A stretch of DNA of 64,000 nucleotides from Enoplolaimus lenunculus. Its lineage: Eukaryota; Nematoda; Enoplea; Enoplida; Thoracostomopsidae. Shown here in pieces: positions 1 through 20,700 of the stretch. The translations under genes and the position numbers were made by a program. Position 1 is the first letter of the stretch. Every line of letters begins with the position of its first letter. Under the pieces are notes generated by a model, which was given only the letters and a program-made list of their open reading frames with translations, was not told where the DNA came from and searched no databases. The stretch lies in the NCBI GenBank assembly GCA_030248215.1, contig JASANG010002300.1, forward strand, positions 1-64,000, written 5' to 3'.

Positions 1-14
1 AACTGCAGTGTGTT

Positions 15-215
15 TTACGCGTTGACTTTTATGCGTGTTTTAGATTTGGGTATTCCATCGTCCAATACCCGACATCCTATTTTTCGAGGAGATTTCCCCT
101 GATTGTCACCCCTTTTTACGGGCTCACACCGCGGCTGCATGTCCTTGCTGTCCCACGTTGTCACCGTGTAAGTTTGCGCGGTGTCTTTACTTTCCGTGAC
201 CTTACGTTTTGACAT
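15..215 (-). CDS. Possible small basic ORF or first exon, unrecognised
   Basis: A minus-strand ATG at 215 opens 66 codons ending in TAA at 15. The product begins MSKRKVTESK and is Lys/Arg/Asp-rich with no hydrophobic segment and no family I recognise. It diverges from the MTERF4 gene that begins 1.6 kb to the right. A GT (GTAAAA) after a CEP tripeptide could serve as a splice donor, so this may be the first exon of a gene leaving the window rather than a complete protein. Composition looks coding, but nothing independent supports it. Confidence 0.25.
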   Translation of the reverse strand: MSKRKVTESKDTAQTYTVTTWDSKDMQPRCEPVKRGDNQGKSPRKIGCRVLDDGIPKSKTRIKVNA

Positions 216-1774
216 ATCGGTGCTTTTCACACTTTAACAACTACCCAATCAAAATAACACTGGTCATTTTTATCAGGTTTTCCAGCGGTAGTGTAACCCA
301 ATAAAGATTGTGGACGTACACACAGGCACATGCAAACATCTACAACAACTGTATATCAGAAAAAATATGTGAAAGTCAAATCAGTGCAATGACAGGTGGC
401 ATACGTAGAATTGTTGGTTTTAATTTTTTGAAGTTTTTCAGAAATATATGACAAGTTACAATACCGCAGCCTGAGTTCTGAATTTTTATGCAACTTACGT
501 ATCACAACAAGTAGGATTAACATTAAAATTTCAAAATTCCGATTCCGATTAACTGCGCAATAGGAATCGGAATTTGTTTGGAATCGGAATCTAATCGGAA
601 CCGGAGTTACAACTTACCAGAACCGGACTTTGAAATAATTACCGGAAACGATACCTTAAAATGAGATATACATGCCACAGAAAAATACATTTTAAGGTTT
701 AGGGATTTACGCGCGTTTTAACTGGATAGGATGGGTAGTGTGATGTTGAAATTGGTGTTTTAGTCTAGTATTGCGGATTTGAGTTATGAGTTGGCCAGAG
801 CCTTATTTTATCCACATGGAATCGGATTCGGTGTTTGAACATTATCTAGATTTCGTGTGTAATTCTGAGTACACAAGAGTTAGTTGATGCTAGATGAATC
901 AAGTGCGATTTTAGTTTCGTGGTGCTCGCACATCGTTATTTTGCTCACACATTTAAGATAGGTTCTACAGGGTTTTGCAGAGAGACGCCGTCAAGCCGGG
1001 TTTGTAGCCACTGGTGTTAGTAACTTGCTAGGACGCTTAGGCTCAGGGCGTTTAGCTGAAATCCATAGTTGTAGTTGATCTGTCTTGGGGCTGGGCGAAG
1101 TTGCTCGTTCCCGACCGCACGCACGGCTTGGCGTGAGTTGAGCTTGGAGATGCTGCATATTCTCCGGATCCCCATAATTCCTTGTGTGTCGCGACCACTG
1201 GATAGACCTACACCAGTCGCGGGCGTAGCATGATGAACCGTGTTTGAGTAATTTCCATTCGCATAAGCAGAAATTTGCCAAGGCTAGACGGCGCCATAAC
1301 TTTCTAACATATTAATTACCTTTTTTGCAATATTATTGGTAAAATTAACCATAGTTGGAGATCAAAGGTATTCACTTTATCTGCTATAATATAGATTTTC
1401 ATAATTCACGGAAGTGAATTCTAGCTTCGATCTCGATGATTTATTTTGGGAGATTGTCAAGGTTTATATACTATACTAGTGAAATTATATATTTTTAGTA
1501 AAATATCTTAATTTCCACCGACCAAAATTTAATACCGGAATTTTTAATTCCGGTAAACTTTACCTGAACCGGAATTTCAGCTGCACCCTGGATGGATACT
1601 GGTTAATGAGCACTAACTTTTTCCAGCATTGCAGTTGAGTATTGTGATTGTCAGCAGGTGTGTGCGAGCTTCGTTCAAAACGTGTAATCCGATTACGACT
1701 GGTAATAGTAACTAGAGTATGCACGTTCATTTCTGGAAAGTTTTGTTTCAAGTTTTAAATTCCAAGCATTATCT
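216..1774. other. Intergenic stretch with transposon fragments
   Basis: No gene is recognised. Fragments at about 530-660 and 1500-1595 carry CCGGAATT/AATCGGAA runs and a terminal GCACCCTG. They match the ends of the hAT-like element that is complete at 35528-35949. A minus-strand ORF at 991-1281 (96 codons) lies in a locally GC-richer patch but has no recognisable motif. The right part of this stretch should contain the MTERF4 promoter and 5' UTR. Confidence 0.5.
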
Positions 1775-4700
1775 ATGTTATTAAAGACATTATTTAATTA
1801 TTACTCTCGCAGCCAACGTTTTTGTTGGGTTTGTCTAATCTATGACAATAAACAGTTTTTCAATGCCGAATTACGAAAACCTAAGCTTGAGGCCCTGCAG
1901 TTGCGCTCAAAACAGTTGCGGACTTATGCTAGGGACCGTTGTATTCAACATACAAACGTATGTTTTTCACGTGCTGCGTCAACAAGGACTTTTGACCATG
2001 CAAGCCCTCAGTACAATACAGTTTCTTCAACAAGTTCACACCTTCACAACGATTCACTGGCTACTGGCTTGGAAGATTCCGGTGTAAATTTGGAAGCGAA
2101 TACTTTGGAAATTGAGCCTCCTCAGCCTGTGCTTTCCTCGCATGAAATATTATCGCAGATTATTGAACGATTACGAAGTGAGGTGAGGTTGCAGTGAGGT
2201 GAGGTTGCGTGACGCCAGGGGTCAGTCCCCAAGCTAAGGATGTTTGCAGCTTACGTGTTTGTGGTTGTTGCCGGTGTGCACAAAACACATTTCTATGTTT
2301 TACGTATGAAGTGCTGGACGTTCGCTACTGGGTGGGAACCACCTTCCAAAAACCACTTCCCACTTAAGATTCCCTCTCGGTTCAGCTCTCCACCCCCACT
2401 CTAGATTTCACAACCGGTTTATTTTACGTTCCTTACTTTTTTGAGAAAAACATCATCAGTATAAATCAAACATATCCGCTCCATTTGATCATATGTCCAG
2501 AAATTTCTCCCCGGCTGCGAACCGGTAAGCCCCCGGTTGATGCCCCCCACTCCGCAGCGACCCAGCGAATGCCCAGAAGTGATTGACAGTAATATATAAT
2601 CTTTATTTTGTTCAACACATTTATTTCTAGTTGAGCGTGCGATATTTTAATGATATCATTTGCATCGTCTAATGATAAAGTACGTATTAACTCAGTGAAA
2701 ACACTACGTATATAATTGATTCAGTGTGGCGAACGGAGGAAAACATCCAACATTGGAAGGGTTTCACCGAACCTATGATTTAAGCGATTCAGAAGAATAT
2801 GAGGCATATTCGTAATATGAATCTTGACCTAAACCTCTTTATAGGTGTGATAAAAATATTAAACATACTTAAAACTGTAACAACTTGATATGCCGATTGC
2901 CGACCTAGCAAAACGAATGTTGTGTAGGCAATGAAAACTTAGATTTTGAAATATATATTACAACCCGAACTTATTAAAGTACGGATTGATTTGCAGAGCT
3001 GCAAACACTAAAAATGTTTCGTCTGGTTCCAGCTCATTTTATTTCAAAAGAAGAACCAGGCGTTTCTGAATCTTGACGGATTCGGCTTTCTCAAAATCTA
3101 ATAATCCGAATTGGATTAAGAACATGCAAGCCAACGCCACCCTGCCCAATGGTTTTGTTTAGTAAAATTTTTTGATATCATCTGCTAAAAATGTTTTACT
3201 GCTTAATTTTTTAATATCTTCTGTTTTGGTGTAGTATTTATTTTGTTTTTGATTTGTTCTCCTCTTGTTTCAATACTTTTATTGTAATTTTTTGTTAAGG
3301 TTAAATTCAATTTCAAACTCTCGTACCCTGTAGATGTGCGTCTCAAAATTTGCACTCAAATGTGGAAAATGAAAAATTTCGAACCTCGTCGTTCACTGAT
3401 TCGAAAGTTACACCTGTTAGCCTATGATCACCTGGATACAGCTAGAATTCCGATTCAAAATGTGTTCATCGGCAAAAATAGGAAGGAATTTTGGAATTTT
3501 AATTTTAATCTTGGGGTATGCATAAAAATTCTGTATCATTTATCTACTAAATTGATTTAAACTATCGTTTTATTTTGAAAATAAGAACTGATTGTAGTTT
3601 AATACTGATCCAAAAATGAATGGAAGTATTAGCTAGCAACAATATTTTAGCCTTTGTCAGCTTCGTAGTTTGCCAATATCGTTGTTCTGAGTATTACATT
3701 TAAGAAGCCGTCTGTAGTTCTACGTGTACCTTCAGTCGATTCAACAGTTGTTCCTCATTTGGTATTGCGCCAGGCAACGTCTTCTGTTGTGGTCGATGCG
3801 TTTGTGCATTGTCCACAACTACTGTGCGAACCACACGATAAATATGCATCGCTGGTAGATTTGTTGATGAGCAGTATCGATTTGACAGCAGATAATTGTA
3901 TTGAAATGATTACGGTTTGTCCAGAGTTGCTCAAGGTGTCGCATGCTGATCTTCTCTTAGCTATTGATGCTCTGAGACAATTGGAGCTTAGTGTAAGTCG
4001 GTGATTATTCGTTAGAAGGGTTAAGCAACGCCACAAATAGGTACATAAATTCTGTATGATGTGTAACTCCTGGTATGTAATGCAGACATGCAGGTTCCAA
4101 ACGGAAACCTGGTTGTTTTTGTTTAAAACATCTATTAATCATTTTACACGCTTCAGAATTTTGAACGCTGCCATTGTATTTGTTTTAAAGGTTTAACGGA
4201 CCGATTTGCTAGCGGTTGAACTCAGAAGCGCTTGTGTTTATGGGCATAGAAAACAGTCCACCACTGCATTTATATGTTCTTTTCGAATCGCATTCGGCGT
4301 GAAGAGTGCAGTAACATGGCGATTTCAAGTTGCGGGTATTAACATACACACTTGATTGTATTTCCATTGACCTGTAGTATTTTGTATTTAAGGCCACAAG
4401 TATTGCTATTGGCTGTTGTCGTAATCCGAGACTGCTGTTAGCGCCGGGTCAGGTGTTGTTTCAGAGAGCAAAATTAATGAGCGATTTTTTTAGCCGATCT
4501 CAAATGTCGTTTATACTTCGTAATAATCCGGAGATATTACTGAAAGAATCCGACTCTCTTATGGCGGTCTATGATTATATATATTTTTCGATGGGAATAC
4601 AGCAGTCACAGCTCAAAAATTGCTACTGGTGGAAACGAGATTTAGGTATGCATAGATGCAGTTCTTTAAATATTCTTGTAAAAAATTGCATCCAACGTAT

Positions 4701-5528
4701 TGTGTGTGTTGTGGTTAAGTAGGTATTTCATGATAAACAATGATGATTTATTACTATATAGTGTAATTTTGTCCGGTTGTCGTTCAATACAGAGATGGTC
4801 GGTCTCGGTAAAAAACCGAGTCCGATACAGAAGACTGGGACCACGGCACAAAGGTCACGGTATCGATTATTTTCGAGCCGCCACGAGGAGCGATTTAACG
4901 AATATGAAATTACAAAATAAAGTGTGGTTTTTAACACTTGTTGAATGAATACCATGGCGAAATGTACATTTTTGGTGTGTAAGGTGTAAAAACTCGACGA
5001 AATGTCCTGGCACCAATCTTGAAAACGACTTGTTTCTGTGTTGTACATCATTGAAACAGCACATGCACAAATCACGGGCTGATCGTTTTTCGTGGGACTG
5101 CAATAGAGCAATGATAAGGTTTATACAAATTTTTTACTTAGGGTTAGGTATAGGCTTGTTACGCTTAGGCTTTTGAACATATTTTACTACTTTTGCGGTG
5201 ACTCTGGTAAAATAATACGACAGTTTAGTGTTATTTTATGCTGTGAATTAGTATTTTAGCAACTGTGCGCTGCCGACACGAATTTTTATGCCGCACCGGT
5301 GCGTATGTTAAACCAGATCCGAAACGCGTTATGGTTGGTGCGAACAATCCCAGGCTGGTAGACATAGTCGACACATCAGATAAACAGTTTGCTACTCGAA
5401 TTGCTAGCGTTACGCTTGAAGAGTTTCAAGTGTTCACAGTTATGTTTCGTAGGCAACTTGAAGACGAAATTCAGCAGGAAGACGATTATGACTCAACCGA
5501 TAGCGAGTCTAATGATGGTCACGCATGA
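1775..5528 (+). CDS. MTERF4: MTERF4-like mitochondrial mTERF-repeat protein
   Basis: Four exons join in phase: 1775-2182, 3705-3992, 4393-4645 and 5260-5528, giving 405 aa (human MTERF4 is about 380). The N-terminus MLLKTLFNYYSRSQR has no acidic residue, as expected of a mitochondrial presequence. Exons 2 and 3 (residues 137-316) hold mTERF helical repeats with the typical Pro-X-Leu-Leu elements HCPQLLCEP, VCPELLKVS and NNPEILLKE, then YFSMGI. Exon 4 carries the MTERF4-specific end: RHEFLCRTGAYVKPDPKR, then VTLEEFQVF and an acidic tail. In the family MTERF4 binds mitochondrial rRNA and brings the methyltransferase NSUN4 to the large ribosomal subunit; that role is inferred from homology. The start is the first ATG of the presequence ORF. 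The least certain boundary is the exon 2 acceptor (TTTAAG before AAGCCG). An upstream 5' UTR exon cannot be excluded. Confidence 0.85.
2177..2208 (+). repeat. 16-bp tandem duplication of the MTERF4 exon 1 splice donor
   Basis: AGTGAGGTGAGGTTGC occurs twice in perfect tandem and places two identical GAG/GTGAGG donors 16 bp apart, after 2182 and after 2198. The first keeps frame with exon 2. Use of the second would read GTG AGG TTG CAG TGA and stop. Confidence 0.85.
5087..5180. mobile_element. Fragment of the TTAGGC-core MITE family
   Basis: Within MTERF4 intron 3, a TTTTTCGTGGGACTGCAATAG segment is followed by AGGTTTATAC and degenerate TTAGGC units. The same order is seen in the complete family members at 47004-47204 and 57794-57985. 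It stops before the exon 4 acceptor. Confidence 0.55.
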
Positions 5529-6739
5529 ATAATTTATCTTGGGAAATTGGGATTTTACGAATTCGACTATCCATAAGATTGTGATTTTCTTGAAAACTAC
5601 TCAATTCATAGTTGCAGGTTACCAGTTAAAATGATTATCGTGGAACTTGTCCCGATTGTAATTATTTTAGGACATAACAGAATGTATATACTTCAGAAAT
5701 TTTGTTGCTAAAAATCAACATGTTGTGTTATTGTTTCATTAATTTTCGATGACGAATAAAAATCGATTGCTTGTTTTGAAACTCTATACTTCAGTAATAT
5801 GTTTCTTTGTTTCAGTCTTTTGTTGATAAATAAATTTTAGCCATAGTGTTAATAACGGTTAAATATGTTTTTCAAATACTGAGCGATTCATGGTTTAATT
5901 AATCGGGCCGAGATTTGAGTACGGTGGTTTCTCAATTTTCAATGAGCATTTGGTTTCGATTTCCAGTTGAGTACAATTTATCCTCATGTTTCGGAATGAA
6001 CCCTTTCTCCAGCTTCGTTTTTGCTATACAGCTTAAACCATTCTATTTTGAGGTTTTTTGTTATTTTTAGTCAGTGTGCACCCGTTGACGTTATATGAGC
6101 CTCAGTGCATGAGAACGTTATGCCACTCACACGTTACAACACGTGCATTCGGCGCATCCATCGTCTTTGTATACTGTTTTACTGTTCCTGCGAAACGGGT
6201 ATTTTTGCTCTACACAAAAAATTTCTCCATAGAGTTTATTGCATTGCCGGACATTTTGTGTTCGCGCATTATGTTAGTATTATTAAATTTAGAGTTGCGC
6301 GAACGTTTGGACTTAATCGTTAATGTCGTCGGAAAGCGCTGAATAATTTACCGCGTTATTTTGTAGTTTTTTTGCTAGGACATGTACGACAAATGGCCAA
6401 ATATTTTGACAGTTTGTTTTTTTGTAGCGGTATAAAATTGGAATTTATGAAAAAAGTTTTATTTTCTCTCAAAAATTTGAATTTCACGCCAAAATTTGAG
6501 TTTCTGGCCAGAAAAGAGTCGATAAAACATAAACCGGACAAGCTATTTTCTTTGGGGAGGTGTCATTTTGTGCATACACGTACGGAAACGTGTACACTAC
6601 GCTATAAATAATGCGGCCAATTTAGCGCTAAATAAGATAATTAATTTACCGTGTTATTTTGCTGTTTTTGCATGTTATTCTGTAAACGTGTACGAAAACT
6701 GGCAAAGTAATTTGACAGTATGTTTTTTCTCGCGCTAAA

Positions 6740-7162
6740 ATTAGAATTGGCCGAAAAAATTCATTTCTTGCCAAAATTTGAATTTTATGTCAGAATTTGA
6801 GTTTGGCCAAAATTTAGATTGCCCCGCCCCGCCAAAGTTGAATTTCCCGCCAAAACTTAATTTTTCCGCTAAATTTGAATTTTTCGCCAAAGTTTTAATT
6901 TTCCGCCAAAGTTTCAATTTCCCCGTTACACTTTTAAATTTTCTCGTCAAAATTTGAATTTTTTACCAAAATTGAATTTCCTGCCAAAATCGAATTTACT
7001 GCCAAAATTTGAACTTTCCCGCCAAAATCTGAATTTCCCTCCGAAATTTGAATTTCCCGTCAAAATTTGAATAACCTAAATTTGAATTTCCCTCCGAAAT
7101 TTGAATTTCCCGTCAAAATTTGAATAACCGAAATTTGAATTTCCCGTCAAAATTTGAATAAA
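6740..7162. repeat. Minisatellite of about 19-20 bp, unit like GCCAAAATTTGAATTTCCC
   Basis: Roughly twenty degenerate copies of (C)GCCAAAATTTGAATTTCCC run head to tail. From about 7036 a longer unit of about 60 bp, containing TCCGAAATTTGAATTTCCCG and AATTTGAATAACC, is itself repeated about twice, so two levels of periodicity are visible. Confidence 0.85.
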
Positions 7163-7609
7163 CCGGTGTCCCTAGTGTGTGTCATATAAAAATATTGTCC
7201 ACTACACTATTTTTCAAACATTTAATATCCTACATAGTGTTACTGCAAAACAGTCTTGTCCGGATAGAGTTTCTACGAAACTCTATGTCCGCGACGTGAT
7301 ACGATACCATTGGAAAATATAGAGTCGATATAACATAAACCAGACAAGCGATTTTCTTTGTGGAAGGGACATTTTTTGTGCGGTGTGCAAGTATAGTAAC
7401 GTGTGAGAGACATTATAAATAGTGCGGCCAATGTATGGAACGGCCCTGTACCAGTAGTATAAGCATCTGTGTGCAACCGGAATTCCGGTGCCGGCAGGGG
7501 AATATGGTATTTTTCACTATCTGGTTTCGGTAATAAATCCTAACTTATTTTTCTAAAATTGTCTGAGCGGCTGTAGTCAAAACTTTAAATCTGTGTTATG
7601 CTCCATAAT

Positions 7610-7725
7610 TTATCATACGTTCATCCGACGAGCATCTCAGGAACCGTTGAACGGATTTTGATAGACTCTTTGTTTGAAAGCTTAATCTGGGGTCGTCACT
7701 TCGCGCTGGGGTTTTAAAATTTTGA
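7610..7725. mobile_element. Fragment related to the repeat element at 15925-16854
   Basis: ATCTCAGGAAC, GATTTTGATA, TTGTTTGAAAG and GGGGTTTTAAAATTTTGAGC occur in the same order and spacing as at 16030-16140 in the zinc-finger gene intron. Only this internal block is present, without the terminal GAGCGAAGC motif. Confidence 0.65.
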
Positions 7726-7929
7726 GCCGTTTAGATGTTTTTAAGCTACCGCGTTTCTTTCAGGATTTTGGCATTCCAAACAGTGTTTACACAAGATGTC
7801 ATTTTTCAATGATGTTCGAGTGCGCAGAGGAAAAACCAAATGTCTCTATGTGTATAACGCCCGGTTGGGACAAAAGTTTCAACCGTGTCTTCAAGATTGA
7901 ATTCAAACAAAATATTTTTCCAATAAAAA

Positions 7930-8333
7930 CAGGGATGTGCCGATCAATCGGCATCGGTAATCATCGGCACTTTTCGTGAGTATCGGCATCGGCACTGCAA
8001 AAAATTGCCGATTCTTTGCCGATACTTTTTGCACATATAACAGACAGTTGGAATGCTATAACTTTATTTCTGGGCGCATATCTGTGCGTTTGGTCAGGAA
8101 AACTGTTCTCTGTTGCGTTTCTTTGAAAAAATTAATTGGAATGAACCGTTCGTATAGAATTTTAATGGTTTTTGATGGTTAGGATTTTAGTATTCATGTA
8201 ATGATGTAATTTAGTATCCTATCTGTTTATTGAACATGGTGTACTAAAGTTGGAATTGGCATCGGTTCGGCATCGGCAAAATTTCAAAATAAGAATCGGC
8301 GTCGGTAAAAATTTTGGTATCGGCACATCCGTA
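7930..8333. mobile_element. hAT-like MITE, CAGGGATGTGCCGAT family, copy 1
   Basis: The ends are inverted: CAGGGATGTGCCGATCAATC on the left and, reading inwards on the other strand, TACGGATGTGCCGATACC on the right. Subterminal GGCATCGG motifs repeat in both arms. Flanking octamers AATAAAAA and ATTAAAAG match at 6 of 8 positions. There is no transposase ORF. Confidence 0.8.
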
Positions 8334-8339
8334 ATTAAA

Positions 8340-8472
8340 AGCGATAAAATTGTTTTAAAATGAATAATTCGGAAACAAGCATCTTTAGTTTCCGGTTTCG
8401 ATATTTTTTAACCTTCCGGTTTCGGTATTTTTAACCTTCCGGTTTTGATGTTTTATGATTCCGGTTGGACCC
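8340..8472. mobile_element. Fragment of the CAGGGTGCAACCGGAA hAT-like family
   Basis: TTCCGGTTTCG-type units repeat several times and the stretch ends in TTCCGGTTGGACCCTG, close to the terminal repeat of the element at 35528-35949. The other end is missing. It lies between two copies of a different hAT-like family. Confidence 0.55.
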
Positions 8473-8474
8473 TG

Positions 8475-8585
8475 ATAAGCACATTCCTAACCGTAAGAAT
8501 GAGCTTATGCCTAAGCGAAAAAATTAATCTAATGCTTAAGTTTACTCTGACAGTATCGTGGAAAAACGTTCCGTTCCTGATCTTG
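8475..8585. mobile_element. Fragment of the TTAGGC-core MITE family
   Basis: CATTCCTAACCGTAAGAATGAGCT, GCCTAAGCG and a terminal AACGTTCCGTTCCTGATCTTGGG resemble a reverse-oriented, worn member of the family described at 63051-63239. Confidence 0.5.
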
Positions 8586-8610
8586 GGTCAGTAGTGCTAT
8601 AGATCTCTAG

Positions 8611-8926
8611 TAGGGATGTATCGATTAATCCGCATCTGCATCGGCATCGGTAATAATCGGCACTTTTCGTGAGTATCCGCATCATCACTGCAAAAAATTG
8701 CCGATTATTTGCCCATACTTTTTGCACATATAACAGTCAGTTGAAATGCTATCAGTTTCTTTTCTGGGCGCATGTCATTGTGTCTGGTCATCTTTTTTGC
8801 GTCTGTGTTTGAAAACATTAACTGAAATAGTTGCAATCGGCCTTGGCATCGGTTCGGCATCGGCAAAATTGGAAAATAAGAATCGGCATCGGTATCGGCA
8901 GAAATTTTGGTATCGGCACATCCCTA
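8611..8926. mobile_element. hAT-like MITE, CAGGGATGTGCCGAT family, copy 2
   Basis: Terminal TAGGGATGT at the left and ACATCCCTA at the right form the inverted ends. Flanking octamers ATCTCTAG and ATCTCTTG match at 7 of 8 positions, the 8-bp duplication expected of hAT transposons. The internal sequence is like that of the copy at 7930-8333 and the orientation is the same. Confidence 0.88.
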
Positions 8927-9283
8927 ATCTCTTGACTTCATAATGGCAATAATAGTGTTAAATAATTTAATGTTTTTGCCTCATCAAAAATATTAGTGAA
9001 ATATTCGCTATCGTTTTTGCAGATTCTCTGATATCTGATGGAAACTTTAGATAGCGTTTTCCGTTGTGCTGGTGATATTTCTGCGTTTCACAACGGCCCT
9101 ACTAACGTTTAAATACGGGAATAATTTTAAGTCTGCAGTCAACTACTCTACTACCTAGTTTCAAGTACTGAAAATGACGCAAGCTGCTATTTGTGCCGTG
9201 TACTCAAAACATTTGGTTACGGCGTTTGCTTTCATCTATGCGCTGTATTTTGCTTAATTAGTATTAATTGTTTTAGCTAATTG

Positions 9284-17738
<8,455 letters not shown>

Positions 17739-20700
17739 CATAATGTTATATAGTTGGTGATATATACATACGAAATTTAAATTTAAAGTTATGTATGGAT
17801 GTATGTATTATGTGATGTGTGATCGCAATGTTTTATTTAAATATATATACGTATTGTAAATTGATTGTTTGGTTCTTTTATATGTTGGTACGTTTATGAA
17901 GTACTATTCGATGGCTGAAATGAAGCAAGTGCTAAAATCAGAGGATTTTTCACTTGACCGTTGTATAGGTGGTAATGAAGACGAAGCACGTAAGATGTAA
18001 CAGTAATTTGAGGTGAGTGACTTTAGTGACTGTCTGGAACCTTGAGTATTTAAATGTGACACCTTGGCTTCTGCACAGTAAATTTTTATCGTTATTACTT
18101 TAATGTGTGTTATAGCATATTAAATCGTAACCCTTAAATTAATCTTGGAATGCACAATTTGACTGAATCCTATTCCATTTCTAATTTGTTGAATACGAGT
18201 CGGAATATTGTATTTTGCAAACTTCCGGTTTGTCGATAATTTATTTCAGACTACCAACGCAATGTCAGGTGCGTAACTTTTCAACGTTGATAGTGGAGAT
18301 TTAATTCATGCCCGACCTAAGTTTTGGGATTTGTGAGCGAGTGCAAAAAATATTGAGTCATATAACAAATTATAAGTCTTTTCGCCTACGTATTTCTGCT
18401 GCTTTTAAATCTGTCACTACGTACTTCAGAATTTTTTTGTGATGTGGTTTTCTTATATTCAATCATCAAAGTGGTATAGTATAGAGGCTTTCAAGTAAAA
18501 ACAGTTTAGTCGTTTAGAAAAAATGTTTACTGCAGCCATCTGTAGTGTTTTAAAATACTAAAAGTTACCTCTACATGCACCTACCAGTATCCTGATTTTG
18601 TTATAAAATGGATAAAATGCACATTTTTGAGCTATTTCCATTTTGTCGTTCGCGAAATGTGTCACCCATGTACTTTAATAATCGGAAATGAATTGTTATA
18701 ACATTTATTTAATTTTAAATATTTTGTGCACGTGCGCATGTATGAATTCAGTCTACTGAATATCGATGCTTTGATTCATACAGTCAAATTTGTAGAAATG
18801 ATCATGGAGCTGTACCATTGGTTTTTACACATTTACGGAATTTTATGAGCTGAGTCTAGCGGTGTTATGTTTATCGCTATTTGACAATTGGATACCGAGC
18901 CATGGTCAAATAACTGTTTTGGTATTGGCACTCGACAACGATCTCGGAAGGCGTGAAAACAGTTACTTTACCATAAATAGTAAACTGTTGATCAGATATC
19001 ATTGAAATTAACGCCATCCAGCTTAGTTCTTCAAAGTGTGTCGTATGATTATATGAAATGTTAAACTTTGTGACGATTAGTATCTCAAAAATCGAAATTC
19101 TTAAAAATTGAAGTATTGATGCGAGATATTGGTATTATGCTATAAGAAGCCCAAATATTGCAAATTATGGGAAGTTATTTATAACGAAAAGGACACTATT
19201 TTTTTACTAAGAAATGCGTTTACAATGGCACCCGTGTTTATAATGCTTAAAACTTTTTAAAACTTTGACTGATGCGCGCACCGTTCGGGGTCGGGCGTTT
19301 TACGTATGCCACCTTTCCAGGTACTTTGGTGAGTTGACTATTGATATAGAATTGATTCACACTCATGGTTATCAGAGTTCAACCGGATATCCGACTATGG
19401 AAAAATCAACATTTGGCTGTATTATACTACATTGCCAGATATTTGTAGCTGAAAAGTACAGCATAACTCTACAGTATGCAATTACTTGTAATCGCAATCA
19501 CAATATTGCGCTGTGAACTTTGATTGAATGACAAATAAGTACTCCTAACAACCCACTTAGTACTAAGATTCTTGTAAAAGCAGAATTACAACTACATATA
19601 GCAATTAGTACTAAATTAGCGTGATTTAGTTTATGGTTATAGTATGAACGTAGCGGTTCGTGTAAACGGGTTATTTATTATGCTTTGTTAACAATTAACC
19701 GGATGCATGCATGTATTTATTGACAGAGCATTGTTTTTAGAGAGCGTTCGGTGTAAATACTTGATTTTAAAGTGATTCGAATGAGTTTTTCAAACAAAGG
19801 CGCAATTTGTAGGTCCTGGCACAGTACCCAAGCCTTATTAGTAAAAGTGTAAAAGCCGACAGAAAATGGCACAGTGGCGTATATTATTTGTCGGTGTGAA
19901 AATACGTGTGATATAGGATGGTTGATCGGGCTTTTTCCATTCATAAGACGTCCATTTCATGCGAGTATTTTGTCAACGATGTTTTTATTGTGCGTATACG
20001 TGTACACAACATCCGAACGCTTAATGCATATAGACACGTTAGCAAAAAATCAGTCAGGTCTTGATTGCTGAAATCAGTCATTTTTTGCATAGTGAGTCTG
20101 TGGTTTGCTGTGTGTGCCGATTATCTTGCTATTATTTCAACTAGTTGTTATTGTTTCGTATCTGTTTTCATGTAAAATTGTAAACGTATTGATTTTACTG
20201 TGTCAATACCTACCTATATCACTGATTTTCAATCAGGTCGATGTTTATGGTTCCTGAACTTAAAGCTTTTAAAAACTGTGTTCGGGGACGCAGTGAAATG
20301 AAATTTGTTCTCTATTTTTGGTGGGATTGCTGGTTTTCGACCATGTTATAAATACCGGTATTGAAGATTGTTAAAGTCCGTTTTTCTTACACTTATATAC
20401 GCGCTAAGGTAAATCGTTTTGGTATTTAGTTTTCGTAGTTCTTTGGAAGTGATATCGAACGAGTTTCAGTCGTTCAAATAATTTTAAAAATTGCACATTA
20501 GCAATCAGTATTTTCATGAGGTGTAACGGTTCGGATAAACATGTGATGGAATAGATTATGCGATTTTTTGCTTATTTCGGTTTAAACTATATGTTGCAAC
20601 TATTTATTATTGTATATATACCCGTTTTGTTTGTTATTTCCCCTCGGTGAATCTCCAGTGATGCTTAGTATTAGCCTCTTTTGCACGAACATCATGCAAT

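Larger units (their letters stand above)
5529..9283. other. Intergenic region between MTERF4 and the zinc-finger gene
   Basis: An AATAAA at 5755-5760 is a plausible MTERF4 polyadenylation signal. The rest holds a minisatellite (6740-7162), fragments of other elements and two complete hAT-like MITEs. I see no convincing coding exon; the ORFs here are short and overlap repeats. The last base of the acceptor TTTTAG at 9276 implies at least one upstream untranslated exon of the zinc-finger gene within or left of this stretch. Confidence 0.55.

Noticed and set aside
991-1281. 96-codon minus-strand ORF in a GC-richer patch.
   Set aside because: No recognisable motif, no clear splice context and an equally open alternative frame; not enough to call a gene.
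19265-19516. 83-codon plus-strand ORF in the gene-poor interval.
   Set aside because: No motif, no flanking splice sites supporting it, and ORFs of this length occur by chance.
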